The notes: generated from the sequence alone by a model not told the origin. Positions 8,754 to 17,811 are shown, numbered from the stretch's first letter. The stretch is 64,000 bases of DNA from Thiocapsa roseilacustris (GCF_041903755.1 NZ_JBBWVE010000023.1:1-64000); one strand, 5' to 3'. A program made the numbers and translations.

Positions 8754-9491
8754 CTAATCCCGTTCCAGCAGCTCCAAGAGGTCCTGGGTATGAGACTCCC
8801 GTCGCGCTGCCTTCAGACCAGGCTTTTTTCGCTTGAGCGGACGCCGGAGGCGTTGCTCCAGATCTTCGACAAAGGAATCCGGACCGAGCGGGCGGCCGTT
8901 GCCGGCATGCGCGTTTAGTACGTCGGCGATGTCCGGGGCGTCAGGCTCGCCGATGAAGCGATCCCAGTCGGAGATCAGCTCCAACAGCGGACGCACGCTG
9001 ACGAGCTCATCGTCCACTCAGGCCAAATGGGCCCGGGCGCTCGACCACGGCCAGTCCTCCGGCCGTGCACAGAGCCGCGCACGGACGGGGTTCAGCTCCA
9101 CAGACCTGGCAGCGGCGATGAGGTGCCGCTCGTCCATCACGAACGAGTGAAAACGCTCCTGCCAAAGATGCCCTCGCCAGCCTTCCCGGAAATTGATCAT
9201 GCGCCTGTAGCGACGATGCGCCTCGCCCAGCGTGTCATGCAAACCGAGCTCATCGCCCGGCACCAGGATCAGGTGTACATGATTCGGCATGAGGCAGTAG
9301 ACCAGAACCTGCGTGCCACACGCCCGACAGGACGTCGACAGCAATCGCCGATACTCGGCGTAGTCCTCATCCCCAAAAAAAGTTCGCTGGCGACGATTAC
9401 CGCGCTGGGTCACATGATGTGGAAGCCCCGGGACAACCACCCTCGGAAGTCTGGCCATCGGTCGCCCAATCCCTCGCCACGGAGACGTCAC
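8754..9491 (-). pseudogene. REP-associated tyrosine transposase, split by one in-frame stop
   Basis: Y1/HUH transposase of the RAYT (TnpA-REP) type. The first part (9491-9018, 157 residues) has GLPHHVTQRGNRRQ, the histidine pair in MPNHVHLIL, the region around the catalytic tyrosine, and the end ARPEDWPWSSARAHLA. A TGA at 9018-9020 then interrupts the frame. Translation would continue directly with VDDELVSVRPLLELI, the usual C-terminal domain of these proteins, to the stop at 8754. A GGA-to-TGA change would explain it. The enzyme moves REP palindromes, and copies of its repeat flank it on both sides. It is probably recently inactivated, unless the N-terminal part alone works. Confidence 0.8.
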
Positions 9492-9534
9492 GTCGTGTTC
9501 TAACCGATCCGAAGCAGCTCGTCTAGGGAATTAA

Positions 9535-9549
9535 GTCAACTGTCCCCGG
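9535..9549. repeat. REP-like half-site upstream of the transposase
   Basis: GTCAACTGTCCCCGG lies 44 bases upstream of the transposase reading frame. It differs by one base from the arm at 897-911. Together with the copies left of the gene it brackets the transposase, as expected for a REP/RAYT unit. Confidence 0.65.
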
Positions 9550-9737
9550 AACTCGGAATCGTCATGGTGGATCGGGCCGAAGCCCGACCCACCTGACCGA
9601 TCCATATCAGCGGATCTGGTCTGGTGCAAGGGTCACCTGACCTGAACGCCGCCAAGCGCGGAATACGGTGATCTAAGACGGGATCGGCTCCGGCCGACTT
9701 GACGCCGCTTTAGCCGGCGAGGTTTAAATTAGACCAC

Positions 9738-9823
9738 TTTAAACCGCGTCCCCGCTAAGGGCCGTGGACCCACCAACCGTCGAACTCACTCGAAAGCGAG
9801 TACCTCGCTCTGGACGCGGTTTA
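9738..9823. repeat. Dispersed palindromic element X overlapping the subtilase gene end
   Basis: Bounded by TTTAAACCGCGTCC and GGACGCGGTTTA. The interior (CCGCTAAGGGCCGTGG, then CTCACTCGAAA) is nearly the same as the reverse complement of 32168-32239 and shares a boundary motif with 56824-56909. An AT-rich hairpin (GGTTTAAATTAGACCACTTT) sits beside it at 9721. Positions 9786-9823 are also the last codons of the peptidase gene. Confidence 0.7.
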
Positions 9824-11486
9824 GATCGATCAGCAGGAAGCGCTCGAGGTCTGCGTAGAGTTCGGGGCTAGCCTGCTCTTGCAAGGCTCTCGCGAATGCA
9901 TGGATCGCATGGATACTGGTTTCACTCAGCATCGGGGTATTACCCAAAGCAGCCGCGTGTAATTGCGGGCGGACCGCTTTGAGTACTCTGAGCGCGCGGA
10001 GCCCGAGACGTGGATGAGCGGTGAGTAGTCCAACCACCTCATCATCGTGTCGATAGTAGGCCTCGATCAACCAGCGTCCGTCCCGGCTGTTGCTCAGGGC
10101 AACATCACGGAAGCCGTGGAGGAGGTCGAGCCACGAATCCTCGTCGCGCAGCCCGGCTACAACGCTCGATGCGCTGCAAGCGGGGCCGCTCGCGATGCAG
10201 TCGAGAGCAGAAGGGATATCAATTCGCGCACGAGTAACCCCGTTGGTGTCGGTGACATTCACCGGTGAGTCGCTAGAACAATCCAGCAACTGTTGCGCGG
10301 TCGCTCCCGGGGTTCGGTCGCGCATCAGCGCCACACCACCGGCGACATGAGGTGCGGCCATTGATGTCCCGTTCCATGTTGCTGTGGAGCCTCCAACTAT
10401 CGACGAGGTGATGGAGACACCCGGAGCCAGAAGATCAAGGCTTGTGCTGCTGTTCGAAAAACCCGCTACGACATCGGCGTTATCGAAGGTCGCTCCCACT
10501 GCAACGGCACCGGAGAGGCAAGCTGGAGCACTGATCGCACCCTTGTCGCTTTCATTGCCGCTCGAGACGACGCTAAGGATGCCTCTGGAACGCAAGGCGT
10601 CGATCGCTTCTCCCCAGACGGTGGTCCAAGCTGCGGCCGAGTCGCAGTCACCCGAGAAGCGCGCGAACGTACCAAGACTCATGTTGACGACATCGACATC
10701 CAGTCCGCTGTTCAGCACCCAATCGAGGGCCGCAACAATGTCCGAGCTACAACAGAAACCGTTGTTTGCGTCCATGACTTTGACCGCAACAATCGCTGAG
10801 TCGGGGGCCACGCCCATCGGCGCGACCGTACCGCTGCTGGTCACGATGCCCGCCACATGAGTCCCGTGCCCTTGATCGTCCTCGGCACTCCCGGGACCGT
10901 CGCCAAAGTTTCCGCCGGTCGGACAGCAATTGGTGCCCGTGTTGCAAATACAGTGCTCGCGTACCAGATCGTCCGACAAGTCGGGATGATTCGTGTCGAT
11001 TCCAGTGTCGAGTACGGCGACGATGGTATCTTGACCCGTGATGCCCAGGCCGTGCGCCACATCGGCGCCTATCCAGACGCGACTTTGGTCCAAATGGCCA
11101 GTCCCACCGACATCGAGATCGACTCTGCGAACGAGCGGATGAATGGCGAGCCGTTCTAGCACCAACCGAGACTCGACGAGCAAGGTCAGCCCGAATACGG
11201 ATCGATAGCGGTGCAAAACGCGGTAGCCCTGCGCGCCAAGCGAACGGAGCACGTCATCTTGAGTCTGGAAGATCTCATCCGCTCGATCTGCAGCGGAGAT
11301 TCCGCCGGACTGGTGTCTTTGCAATGCAACGACCACGATAGCCCGTTGGCTTGTTTCGAGGGCCCGGAAGACCTCCTCGGAGACCGTTTCAGACTGATCG
11401 GCGACACACGGAACGCTGATGGATCCCAAGACCAGGATCGCCAGCACGTCCCTCCAAAAAAGCCGTCCAAAGCGCTTTTCAAGCAT
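9786..11486 (-). CDS. Secreted subtilisin-like serine peptidase (S8)
   Basis: Protein of 566 residues. It opens with a basic stretch and hydrophobic segment ending in CVADQ, a Sec signal peptide of about 30 residues. Residues 40-120 resemble the I9 propeptide. The catalytic triad is complete: aspartate in VLDTGIDTNHPD, histidine in GHGTHVAGI, serine in NGTSMAAPHVAGG. Several cysteines cluster in EHCICNTGTNCCPTGG and NNGFCCSS, suggesting disulfides in an exported enzyme. The C-terminal 120 residues are a helical extension. A purine-rich GGAGGA precedes the start. The last twelve codons (from LNRVQSEV) lie inside a dispersed repeat element, so the natural end may have been replaced by it. Confidence 0.85.
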   Translation of the reverse strand: MLEKRFGRLFWRDVLAILVLGSISVPCVADQSETVSEEVFRALETSQRAIVVVALQRHQSGGISAADRADEIFQTQDDVLRSLGAQGYRVLHRYRSVFGLTLLVESRLVLERLAIHPLVRRVDLDVGGTGHLDQSRVWIGADVAHGLGITGQDTIVAVLDTGIDTNHPDLSDDLVREHCICNTGTNCCPTGGNFGDGPGSAEDDQGHGTHVAGIVTSSGTVAPMGVAPDSAIVAVKVMDANNGFCCSSDIVAALDWVLNSGLDVDVVNMSLGTFARFSGDCDSAAAWTTVWGEAIDALRSRGILSVVSSGNESDKGAISAPACLSGAVAVGATFDNADVVAGFSNSSTSLDLLAPGVSITSSIVGGSTATWNGTSMAAPHVAGGVALMRDRTPGATAQQLLDCSSDSPVNVTDTNGVTRARIDIPSALDCIASGPACSASSVVAGLRDEDSWLDLLHGFRDVALSNSRDGRWLIEAYYRHDDEVVGLLTAHPRLGLRALRVLKAVRPQLHAAALGNTPMLSETSIHAIHAFARALQEQASPELYADLERFLLIDLNRVQSEVLAFE

Positions 11487-11815
11487 GAGAAGTCCTCCTT
11501 ATTCTTTAAACTTGAGCGTGGGCGATGAGGCTACGCGTCCGCGTCGATCAGTTTCAAGATGGACATCGGTTCAGCGATTCACGGCAAGGAGTCTCCCACA
11601 AACTGTACGTTGACTCAATTGCCGCTCTGTTGCGGGACGACGCAGTATCGGGAACATCGGAAGCACCTGAGCATGTTTTGGCCAGTTACGCCCCTAGCGA
11701 ATCGGCTGAGAAATACTCGGAGCGACTGTGTCGGACGCGTTCGATTAAGCGATGCCAAGCTAGGGCTGTACCGTCCGATATCGACCAAAACCTCGGACAG
11801 ACCCGCAGATGTTCC
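11487..11815. other. Intergenic stretch, no gene seen
   Basis: Between the subtilase promoter side and a PD40 fragment. Frames on the plus strand (for example 11525-12028) do not resemble known proteins and run opposite to the recognisable fragment, so they are taken as chance. The subtilase promoter presumably lies in the first 100 bases, but no clear -35/-10 pair was picked out. Confidence 0.35.
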
Positions 11816-12019
11816 CTAGTCCGTCATTATAGGCTTCCAACGAGGTTGAACGTCGTCGGCAATGTCGCTCGTCAACATCGCCAGTTCGCTTCCGTCGGCG
11901 TTCATAACATAGATCTCTTCATTACCGCTGCGGTTGCTCACGAAAGTGATGCGGCTGCCATCTGGAGACCAGTGCGGATCCTGATCAAATCCAGGATTCT
12001 TGAGGGACGGCGGGGTCAA
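11816..12019 (-). pseudogene. PD40/TolB-like beta-propeller fragment
   Basis: The 67 residues contain one and a half PD40 repeats (HWSPDGSRITFVSNRSGNEE then IYVMNADGS), the six-bladed propeller repeat of TolB-like proteins. A normal protein has five or six such repeats and is several hundred residues long. Only the last repeat and the C-terminus survive, with no recognisable sequence upstream. It is best read as the 3' scrap of a larger gene. Function is lost. Confidence 0.6.
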
Positions 12020-12112
12020 GTCTTGTAATCTAGCATTGCGTGTTTAACGGTTGCAAGACCACGCTGCTTGCCTTTGGGCTCGCTCCTCGTGCACCTGTTG
12101 CGTTTCGCAAGC

Positions 12113-12760
12113 TTACCGGATGAAAAGTCGCTCCATCCAAGTCACGAATCGTCGAGCCGCGTCGGTGTCATGTGCGAATGTCGCTGCACGGATCGCTGTG
12201 CCGAAGGGTAGGGCCGGCTCTTTCTGCCAGGCGAGCCAGGTGTGGATGCGCGCCTTGATGAAATCGGGCTGCGTGAATCCGGCGCCGAGTTGACTCGCGC
12301 GTGCGGTGCTCTCCGCCGACCAGTCCCAGCATGGGTCGGCTTGGGGGACGAGGAGGGCAAGAAAGTCTTCCAGCTTGCCCGGGTTCTGATTGTCGGGCAT
12401 GAGCCAGATACCCAGGTGTTTGCCGTCCGGTGCTTCCGATACCGTACCGGCCGGAGCGGGCCGGGCCGGCAACGGAAAACCCGTACCGGAGAGGCGATCG
12501 CCGAGCGACTGCCACCGATCCCCCGGCGCGATGTCCGCATCCAGGACAATCCCGACCCGTCGGTAGGAGCGCAATGTCACGGGAAGGGCCTCCAAGGCGA
12601 GGGTGCTCCCTTTGGCGTCTTCGATGTAGGGGTAACCGGGATCGGGATGCTCCCAGTTCCAGCCGTGTTTGGCGGTGAGCTCGATGATCGACCATTGGTC
12701 GTCACGCCCCTCGACGATCAGCCGATGTGGCGCGCTGTCTTTCACCTTGGCCGCAGTCAT
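12113..12760 (-). CDS. TOPRIM-like DUF3226 protein, partner of the ATPase
   Basis: The start at 12760 (MTAAKVKDSAPHRLIVEGRD) overlaps the ATPase stop by four bases and has GAGGTGCGGGG before it; the protein is 215 residues. The opening LIVEGRDDQ and the later GIVLDADI supply the acidic glutamate and aspartate pair of a TOPRIM-like metal-binding fold, as in DUF3226/OLD nuclease domains. PDNQNPGKLEDFL follows. Paired with the AAA ATPase it resembles an OLD-family nuclease divided over two genes (in classical OLD and GajA both domains are in one chain). A defence or DNA-processing role is inferred from this resemblance. Confidence 0.7.
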   Translation of the reverse strand: MTAAKVKDSAPHRLIVEGRDDQWSIIELTAKHGWNWEHPDPGYPYIEDAKGSTLALEALPVTLRSYRRVGIVLDADIAPGDRWQSLGDRLSGTGFPLPARPAPAGTVSEAPDGKHLGIWLMPDNQNPGKLEDFLALLVPQADPCWDWSAESTARASQLGAGFTQPDFIKARIHTWLAWQKEPALPFGTAIRAATFAHDTDAARRFVTWMERLFIR

Positions 12761-13848
12761 CCCCGCACCTCGATATGGTGACGCGCGGCGATCTCGATGT
12801 CCGCCGCCGAATAGCGGACTGCGGCGGGCGCGGCCCGGTCGATGCGGTGTACCGAGATGTCCGCCGCAAGATCGGGGGCGTCGGTCTGAAGCCAGGCCAA
12901 GGCGCGTATGCAGTCGCCGCTGTGCGATGTCGCAAAGACCTGAACATCTAGTCGACGGGCGCTCTCGATCACGAATCGCCACATGGATTCCAGCGTGGTG
13001 TAGTGCAGTCCGGTATCGATCTCGTCGATCAACAGCACCCCGCCCGCCGCGCGCGCCATGTAGATCGCCTGGGCAAGCAGCCGCTTGATCCCGTCGCCCA
13101 GAGTACCGAGGGGTATCCGTCCTTCTACACCTGTTAATTTCACGACAGGAGTACTTTCCGCCATCGTTGCGGAGCTTATGAAGACGAGCCGCTCGATTGC
13201 GGGCTCGATCATCTTCATGGCGGATATCGCCATATCCTCTTCGGGTGTCAGCACCAGTTGTTCCCAGCTTTGTCGGAGAGAAGTCGGGTGCGCACCGAAT
13301 TCGGTGCCGAGGAACCAGACTGTCGCCAGTCCGCCTGTAGGCCCCGAAGACAGCCTGCTACGGGCAAATTCCAAGAGAGATCCGCTTGCGGAGACAGGAA
13401 GGATCGGCTCGCCATCAGGGTTGTCCGGCCCCGTCATGATGATTTCCAGGGGCGTCTCCAGCTCGGCTTGCTCGGAAAGCTGTCCGAACTGAGTCTGGTC
13501 CGACTGACCGAGGCGTACTTCGCAGGAAACCTTGATCTCTTGAGAGTCGGCAATACCAGTTATTTCAAAACATGTCCCGGCCTGGATTTGGTGACCCCAA
13601 AAGATGTGGCGGATATTCAATACACGTCGCATCTTCTCATCCGCCGGCGCCAAGGAGATCTCTCCACGCCGCCGGGGGCTTCTCAACAATGAGACGACGC
13701 GTCCGCCCAGAGCCATCATCTCTACCGCATCGAGAAGGGATGTCTTACCCGCATTGTTTTTGCCGACGATGAGATTGACACGGCTCAGATGATGAATCTC
13801 GAACGCGTCGAATGCTCGAAAACGCAGGATCTTCAGGGAGTCGTACAT
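12757..13848 (-). CDS. OLD-like AAA family ATPase
   Basis: Protein of 363 residues with the ABC/SMC-type ATPase layout of OLD proteins. Walker A is GKNNAGKTSLLDAV (about residues 29-42), a signature-like glycine-rich segment is LGTLGDGIKRLL, Walker B is GGVLLIDEIDTGLH, and the His-loop is FATSHSGDC. The middle 150 residues are a variable insertion. Its last bases overlap the start of the TOPRIM gene, so the two proteins are made together and probably form one complex. The start at 13848 opens MYDSLKILRFRAF, normal for the family. It is complete; no toxin or other partner is adjacent. Confidence 0.8.
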   Translation of the reverse strand: MYDSLKILRFRAFDAFEIHHLSRVNLIVGKNNAGKTSLLDAVEMMALGGRVVSLLRSPRRRGEISLAPADEKMRRVLNIRHIFWGHQIQAGTCFEITGIADSQEIKVSCEVRLGQSDQTQFGQLSEQAELETPLEIIMTGPDNPDGEPILPVSASGSLLEFARSRLSSGPTGGLATVWFLGTEFGAHPTSLRQSWEQLVLTPEEDMAISAMKMIEPAIERLVFISSATMAESTPVVKLTGVEGRIPLGTLGDGIKRLLAQAIYMARAAGGVLLIDEIDTGLHYTTLESMWRFVIESARRLDVQVFATSHSGDCIRALAWLQTDAPDLAADISVHRIDRAAPAAVRYSAADIEIAARHHIEVRG

Positions 13849-13894
13849 GATCGGCGCAGCCTATCCTCCGAAAAATAGAAAGAGCGCATCCTGA

Positions 13895-14164
13895 TCAGAA
13901 CCCCGGCTCCCAGATGCGCACGAGCGAGAGTTCAAGACCGGGCAGCAGGATGTCATCGCCGATCTGTGCCGGGTTGTCGAGACAGACCGGCTCGCCAACG
14001 GGGGTGTAGCGCCAGACCTGGCGCTGCTCGGGCAGGATCAGCCAGCCGAGACGTACGCCGTTGTCGCGCCATTCGCGCATCTTGGCGTGTAGGCTGTCGC
14101 TGTCGTCGGTGGGCGAGGCCAGCTCGATCACGACGTCCGGGGCCAGGCGGATGATCCGGGGAGT
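13895..14164 (-). pseudogene. Uma2 family (DUF820) endonuclease fragment
   Basis: The open frame reads LAPDVVIELASPTDDSDSL, then KMREWRDNGVRLGWLILPE, the C-terminal half of Uma2/DUF820 putative PD-(D/E)XK nucleases, including the catalytic D-x-n-E pattern (DVVIELASP). Full proteins have about 190 residues; here a TAG at 14165-14167 closes the frame upstream and the N-terminal half is not recognisable. Uma2 genes are commonly found as scattered, decaying copies. A downstream-start short protein of 78 residues from 14131 is possible but would lack the first catalytic residues. Confidence 0.65.
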
Positions 14165-14271
14165 CTAGCGCGACGATTCGCGCTGCGCACCGGCGCGCGG
14201 AGAACGATCCGACGATTGTCGATTCGGTTCACGTCCGTTGCGCGCCTGGCATCCGGTGGACAGGTCGAGGC

Positions 14272-16344
14272 TCAGGCATGTCCAGTGTGCCGGCTGACAC
14301 CGAAGGGGTCATTAAGGAGGGCCCCTGGGCGTTGGTTGGCCAGCCAGTAAAAATGGTAGGGCGGAACCACCACTCGGTTGTTGAAGACGGCGGGTGTGTC
14401 GCCGGAAGCTAGGTCGATGATCTGTCCGTAGCGAAAGAGACCGCGCCGGTTCAAGGTGTCGAGGTCCAGATACTGAGGTTTGGAGTCGAAGTTGGCCGCG
14501 ACCAGGACCGCGTTGGCGGCCAGGCTCGGATGGGTGCGCAGGAAGACGAAGAGGTGCGGGTTCTCCACATCGATCAGCTCGCGGTTGTTGAAGTCGGCGA
14601 AGGCCGGCGTGTCCTTGCGCACGGCGATGAGCCGTTTCAGGCCATCGAAAAGACGGCGTTCGACGGTACCGCTGAGGTGACGTCGATCGGCGCGGGTCCA
14701 GTCGATGCGTGGGCGATGGACCCAGCGCGCGTCGCTCGCCTTGTAGGTGTCGTTGAGGAATGAGTTATCGTTGAGCGTGCCGATCTCGTCTCCGTACCAG
14801 AGCAGCGGGATGCCGCCGAAGGAGAGGATCATGGCGTGCAGCATCAGGATGAGATCCACGACCTGATCGATGGCATGTTGATCCTCGGCCTCGAGCGCGG
14901 ATTCCAGACCCGCGAGCGAGGCGAGCGCGCCGGCGATGCGGGCGTCTCCGGTCTTGAGATTGACGCCGAACGGCCGTCCGCGCGCCGGAGAGCCCTCGAA
15001 GGCGCCGGTGTACCAGTCCACCAGAAAACGACGGTGCGAGTAGGGGTCGTAGTCGCAGGCGCGGATGTCGGCATCGTCGAAACCCAGGCCGATATCGTCG
15101 TGACAACGCAGATAATTCAACCAGGTCGCGCGGTCGAGCTTGTTCGGCAGGCTCTTGATGCCTTGATTCAGCAGTTTGGCGTTCTTGGTCGCGACGGCGT
15201 CCCAGAGCAGGGCCATGAAGGTGGCGTTGTAGGCGATCTCGCACTCTTTGGCGATGACGGCATCTTCGCCGAAGTATTTGATGATCTCCGACGGGGCCAC
15301 GATCGCCTCGGCAATGAAGAGCACGCCGGGCGCCGTCACCTGGCAGCAGTCCTTCATCAACTGCAGGATCAGGTGCGCCTCGCGCTCGTTCTGCGAGGTC
15401 GTGCCGATCTTCTTCCAGAGGAAGGCGACCGCGTCCAACCGAACGATGTCCGCTCCCTGGTTGGCCCAGAAGAGGATGATGTCGAGCATCTCGATGAAGA
15501 CGGCGGGGTTGGAATAGTTCAGGTCCCATTGATAGGTGTTGAAGACCGTCATCACCCACTTGCCCATCGCTTCGTCCCGGGTGAAGTTGCCGGGGGCGGT
15601 CTCGGGGAAGATCTCGGGCATGGTCGCCTCGAACATGTCCGGGACGTCGCGGTTGGGGAAGCAGTAATAGAAGTTCTGGTAGTCCGGATCGCCTTCCCGG
15701 GCGCGCTGCGCCCATTCGTGCTCGTTCGAGGTGTGGTTGACGACCACGTCGAGCGTGAGCAGCATGTCGCGTCGACGCATGGAATCGGCGAGGGTGCGCA
15801 CGTCCTCGACCGTCCCGGCTCGCGGGTCGATGTCGCGGAAGTCGCTGACCGCATAGCCGCCGTCGCTCGCACCTTGCGGGCATTTGAGAATCGGCATCAC
15901 ATGGACGATGTTGACCCCGAGCTCCTGTAGGTAGGGCAGGTGGTCGTTGAGTCCCTGCAGGTTGCCGGCGAATCCGTCCGAATACAGCGCCATCCCAACC
16001 CATTGTTGGCTCAGGAACCAGTTGTGGTCCTCCTCGCGCGCCATGTCGAGCTGTTTGAGCTCGGTCGGGCGGTCGATGTAGGCCCGAGCCAGACGCTCCG
16101 TGAGGTGGACCATCTGGGTCTTGAAGTCTTCGCGATGACCGTAGAGGTGGAAAAACAGCGAATGGATGGCGTAGAAGTTGGCGCCGAGGCGTGTGTAGAA
16201 GTGGCGAAGATCCTCGCGACAGATCTCGCGATCGAACTCATCGAGAATGTCGTTGAGGAGGGCATGAGAAACCTGTTCGTACATTTGAACTGCGTCCGGA
16301 GTGTGTGAGTGATGTCTATCGTGGTTTCTGGGCCTGGAGGCCAC
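14272..16344 (-). CDS. ams: Amylosucrase (GH13 subfamily 4)
   Basis: Glycoside hydrolase that cleaves sucrose and transfers glucose to an alpha-1,4-glucan, releasing fructose. It has about 690 residues from a GTG at 16344; an internal ATG at 16284 (MYEQVSHALLNDIL) is an alternative start nearer the usual family length. The GH13 motifs are present: DVVVNHTSNEH, GADIVRLDAVAFLW (nucleophile aspartate), FIAEAIV (acid/base glutamate) and NYLRCHDDIGLGF. The N-terminal helical domain (DRPTELKQLDMAREEDHNWF) and HVMPILKCPQG match amylosucrases rather than sucrose phosphorylases. The fructokinase gene lies upstream on the same strand, fitting use of the fructose released. Confidence 0.9.
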   Translation of the reverse strand: MASRPRNHDRHHSHTPDAVQMYEQVSHALLNDILDEFDREICREDLRHFYTRLGANFYAIHSLFFHLYGHREDFKTQMVHLTERLARAYIDRPTELKQLDMAREEDHNWFLSQQWVGMALYSDGFAGNLQGLNDHLPYLQELGVNIVHVMPILKCPQGASDGGYAVSDFRDIDPRAGTVEDVRTLADSMRRRDMLLTLDVVVNHTSNEHEWAQRAREGDPDYQNFYYCFPNRDVPDMFEATMPEIFPETAPGNFTRDEAMGKWVMTVFNTYQWDLNYSNPAVFIEMLDIILFWANQGADIVRLDAVAFLWKKIGTTSQNEREAHLILQLMKDCCQVTAPGVLFIAEAIVAPSEIIKYFGEDAVIAKECEIAYNATFMALLWDAVATKNAKLLNQGIKSLPNKLDRATWLNYLRCHDDIGLGFDDADIRACDYDPYSHRRFLVDWYTGAFEGSPARGRPFGVNLKTGDARIAGALASLAGLESALEAEDQHAIDQVVDLILMLHAMILSFGGIPLLWYGDEIGTLNDNSFLNDTYKASDARWVHRPRIDWTRADRRHLSGTVERRLFDGLKRLIAVRKDTPAFADFNNRELIDVENPHLFVFLRTHPSLAANAVLVAANFDSKPQYLDLDTLNRRGLFRYGQIIDLASGDTPAVFNNRVVVPPYHFYWLANQRPGALLNDPFGVSRHTGHA

Positions 16345-16552
16345 CCGTCGTCTCGGCGGAGACGCAGTTCAAGATCCTTTCCGAATTGAAATCTTTGAAC
16401 CGCGTGGTGCCGATCCTCGCAAGGGTCTGACCGGTCTCTAGTGCAGCACGGCAGATGTGTCGAGACCGTTCGTTGGGCTTTGATCATCGTTTCGTCCAGG
16501 CCTCTTGGGTCCCCCAACCGGACACGAAACTCCGGCCGCACGCCCCGGGTAC

Positions 16553-16652
16553 GCCGACTTCAGTCGGCACCCCGGGGAGGCGGACTTCAGTCCGCCGCGC
16601 AGGCGCGCTCGGGCGACTGAAGTCGCCCGCCCCGGAGCCGGATGAATCCGGC
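16553..16652. repeat. Cluster of four perfect palindromes
   Basis: Four hairpins in 100 bases: GCCGACTTCAGTCGGC (16553-16568), GGCGGACTTCAGTCCGCC (16579-16596), GGGCGACTGAAGTCGCCC (16611-16628), GCCGGATGAATCCGGC (16637-16652). Three share the core GACTTCAGTC or its inverse. They sit in the 450-bp gap between fructokinase and amylosucrase and could act as mRNA-stabilising or attenuating hairpins. No T run follows any of them. Confidence 0.8.
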
Positions 16653-16795
16653 GTACCCAAGCGGTCGCGGGCGGCGACCTGGACACTGCCGAGGTGGCCG
16701 AAACGATGATCGACGAAATTGATCTCGGACGGTCTCGGAATCTCCGCACCGCTCGACGAGGGGCGCCGATCCTCGCACGAACCGCCGAACGCGGT

Positions 16796-17716
16796 TCAAA
16801 TACCCCATTGATCAAGGAATGGCCGATAGAGTGCAGGATCGGCGGCCGTCGCACCATGCTGCTCGACGATTCGGGAGGCGAAGGACTGTGCCCGCTCCAG
16901 GGTTGCCGCGAGCGGCCAGTGTCGAAGAATGCCGAGGATGAGCACGGAGGCGAAGGCGTCGCCCGCGCCGACCGTGTCCTTGACTGCAAGAGCGGGCGCC
17001 GGTGCGACACGCACCGGCGACGCATCGCGGCCGAGTGCAAGGGCACCCTCGCCGCCGAGCGTGACGACGAGCCCGGTCAGGTCGTGTCGGGCAAGGAATG
17101 ACGACGCCAGCGCGGTGAGCTCCGCCTCGTCGCTGGCGTCGGCGTTCGAGCCGGAGCCGTCAGCCAGAAGGGTAAGCTCGCTGCGGTTGAGCTTCGCCCA
17201 GTCGGCATCCTGCAGCAGTCCGCGGGTCACGTCGGCAGACCACCAGGGATCGCGAAGATTTACGTCGAGGAAGCGTATAGCGTGACCGCGGTCCTTGAGC
17301 GCGCTCAGCGTTGCTGCCGACACGGGGCGGCGCAGGGCCAAGGTGCCGTGATAGAGCAGCTCCCCGGCGGGTGGTAGGTCGTCCGCGCGGATATGGTCGA
17401 AGGCGCGATCCGGGATGATCTCGTAGGTCGGCTCGCCGTCATCGAGTGTGACCCGGACCTCGCCCGTCGCATGATCCGGATCGGTTTGCAGGCTGTTCGT
17501 GTCCATGCCCCAGTCCTGCATAGCACGGCGCACCTGCTCGCCCTGCGGATCGTCGCCGACGGCGCTGATCAGTCGCGGCGCAGCCCCGAAGGCACGCAGA
17601 TGCCAGGCGACGTTGAATGGCGCCCCGCCGAGGACACGTCGCCCTCCGGGGAAGCAGTCGAAGAGGACCTCGCCGAAGATGTCGACGATCGGTTGCTCGG
17701 TTGAGGAATTGGACAT
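16796..17716 (-). CDS. Fructokinase (PfkB family)
   Basis: Sugar kinase of 306 residues that should phosphorylate the fructose released by amylosucrase. The N-terminal glycine pair motif is GGAPFNVAWHLRAFG and the C-terminal anion-hole/catalytic motif is DTVGAGDAFASVL, with the aspartate base. Substrate assignment to fructose rests on FGEVLFDCFPGG at the start, which is typical of bacterial fructokinases, and on the neighbours: sucrose synthesis genes upstream and amylosucrase downstream, all on the minus strand. Gaps of about 225 and 450 bases filled with palindromes separate it from them, so it may have its own promoter or depend on read-through. Confidence 0.85.
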   Translation of the reverse strand: MSNSSTEQPIVDIFGEVLFDCFPGGRRVLGGAPFNVAWHLRAFGAAPRLISAVGDDPQGEQVRRAMQDWGMDTNSLQTDPDHATGEVRVTLDDGEPTYEIIPDRAFDHIRADDLPPAGELLYHGTLALRRPVSAATLSALKDRGHAIRFLDVNLRDPWWSADVTRGLLQDADWAKLNRSELTLLADGSGSNADASDEAELTALASSFLARHDLTGLVVTLGGEGALALGRDASPVRVAPAPALAVKDTVGAGDAFASVLILGILRHWPLAATLERAQSFASRIVEQHGATAADPALYRPFLDQWGI

Positions 17717-17811
17717 GGGCTGGCTTCTGTCTCGTCGGTTTAGCGCTCATCGGGACGATCCCGGGGAGCCATCAGGGGCAAGCTCTCGGCTCTCGGCCGT
17801 CGGAACAGGTC

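Noticed and set aside
8652..8755. A short frame (MAEIMWHRRETRRQTENTN...) after the intron's domain V
   Set aside because: It could be the start of an intron-encoded protein, but only about 30 codons exist, it lies on the wrong side of domain V, and I cannot confirm the resemblance.
14765..16003. A 412-residue frame on the amylosucrase strand, shifted by one
   Set aside because: Arginine-rich shadow of the amylosucrase gene; all GH13 motifs are in the other frame.
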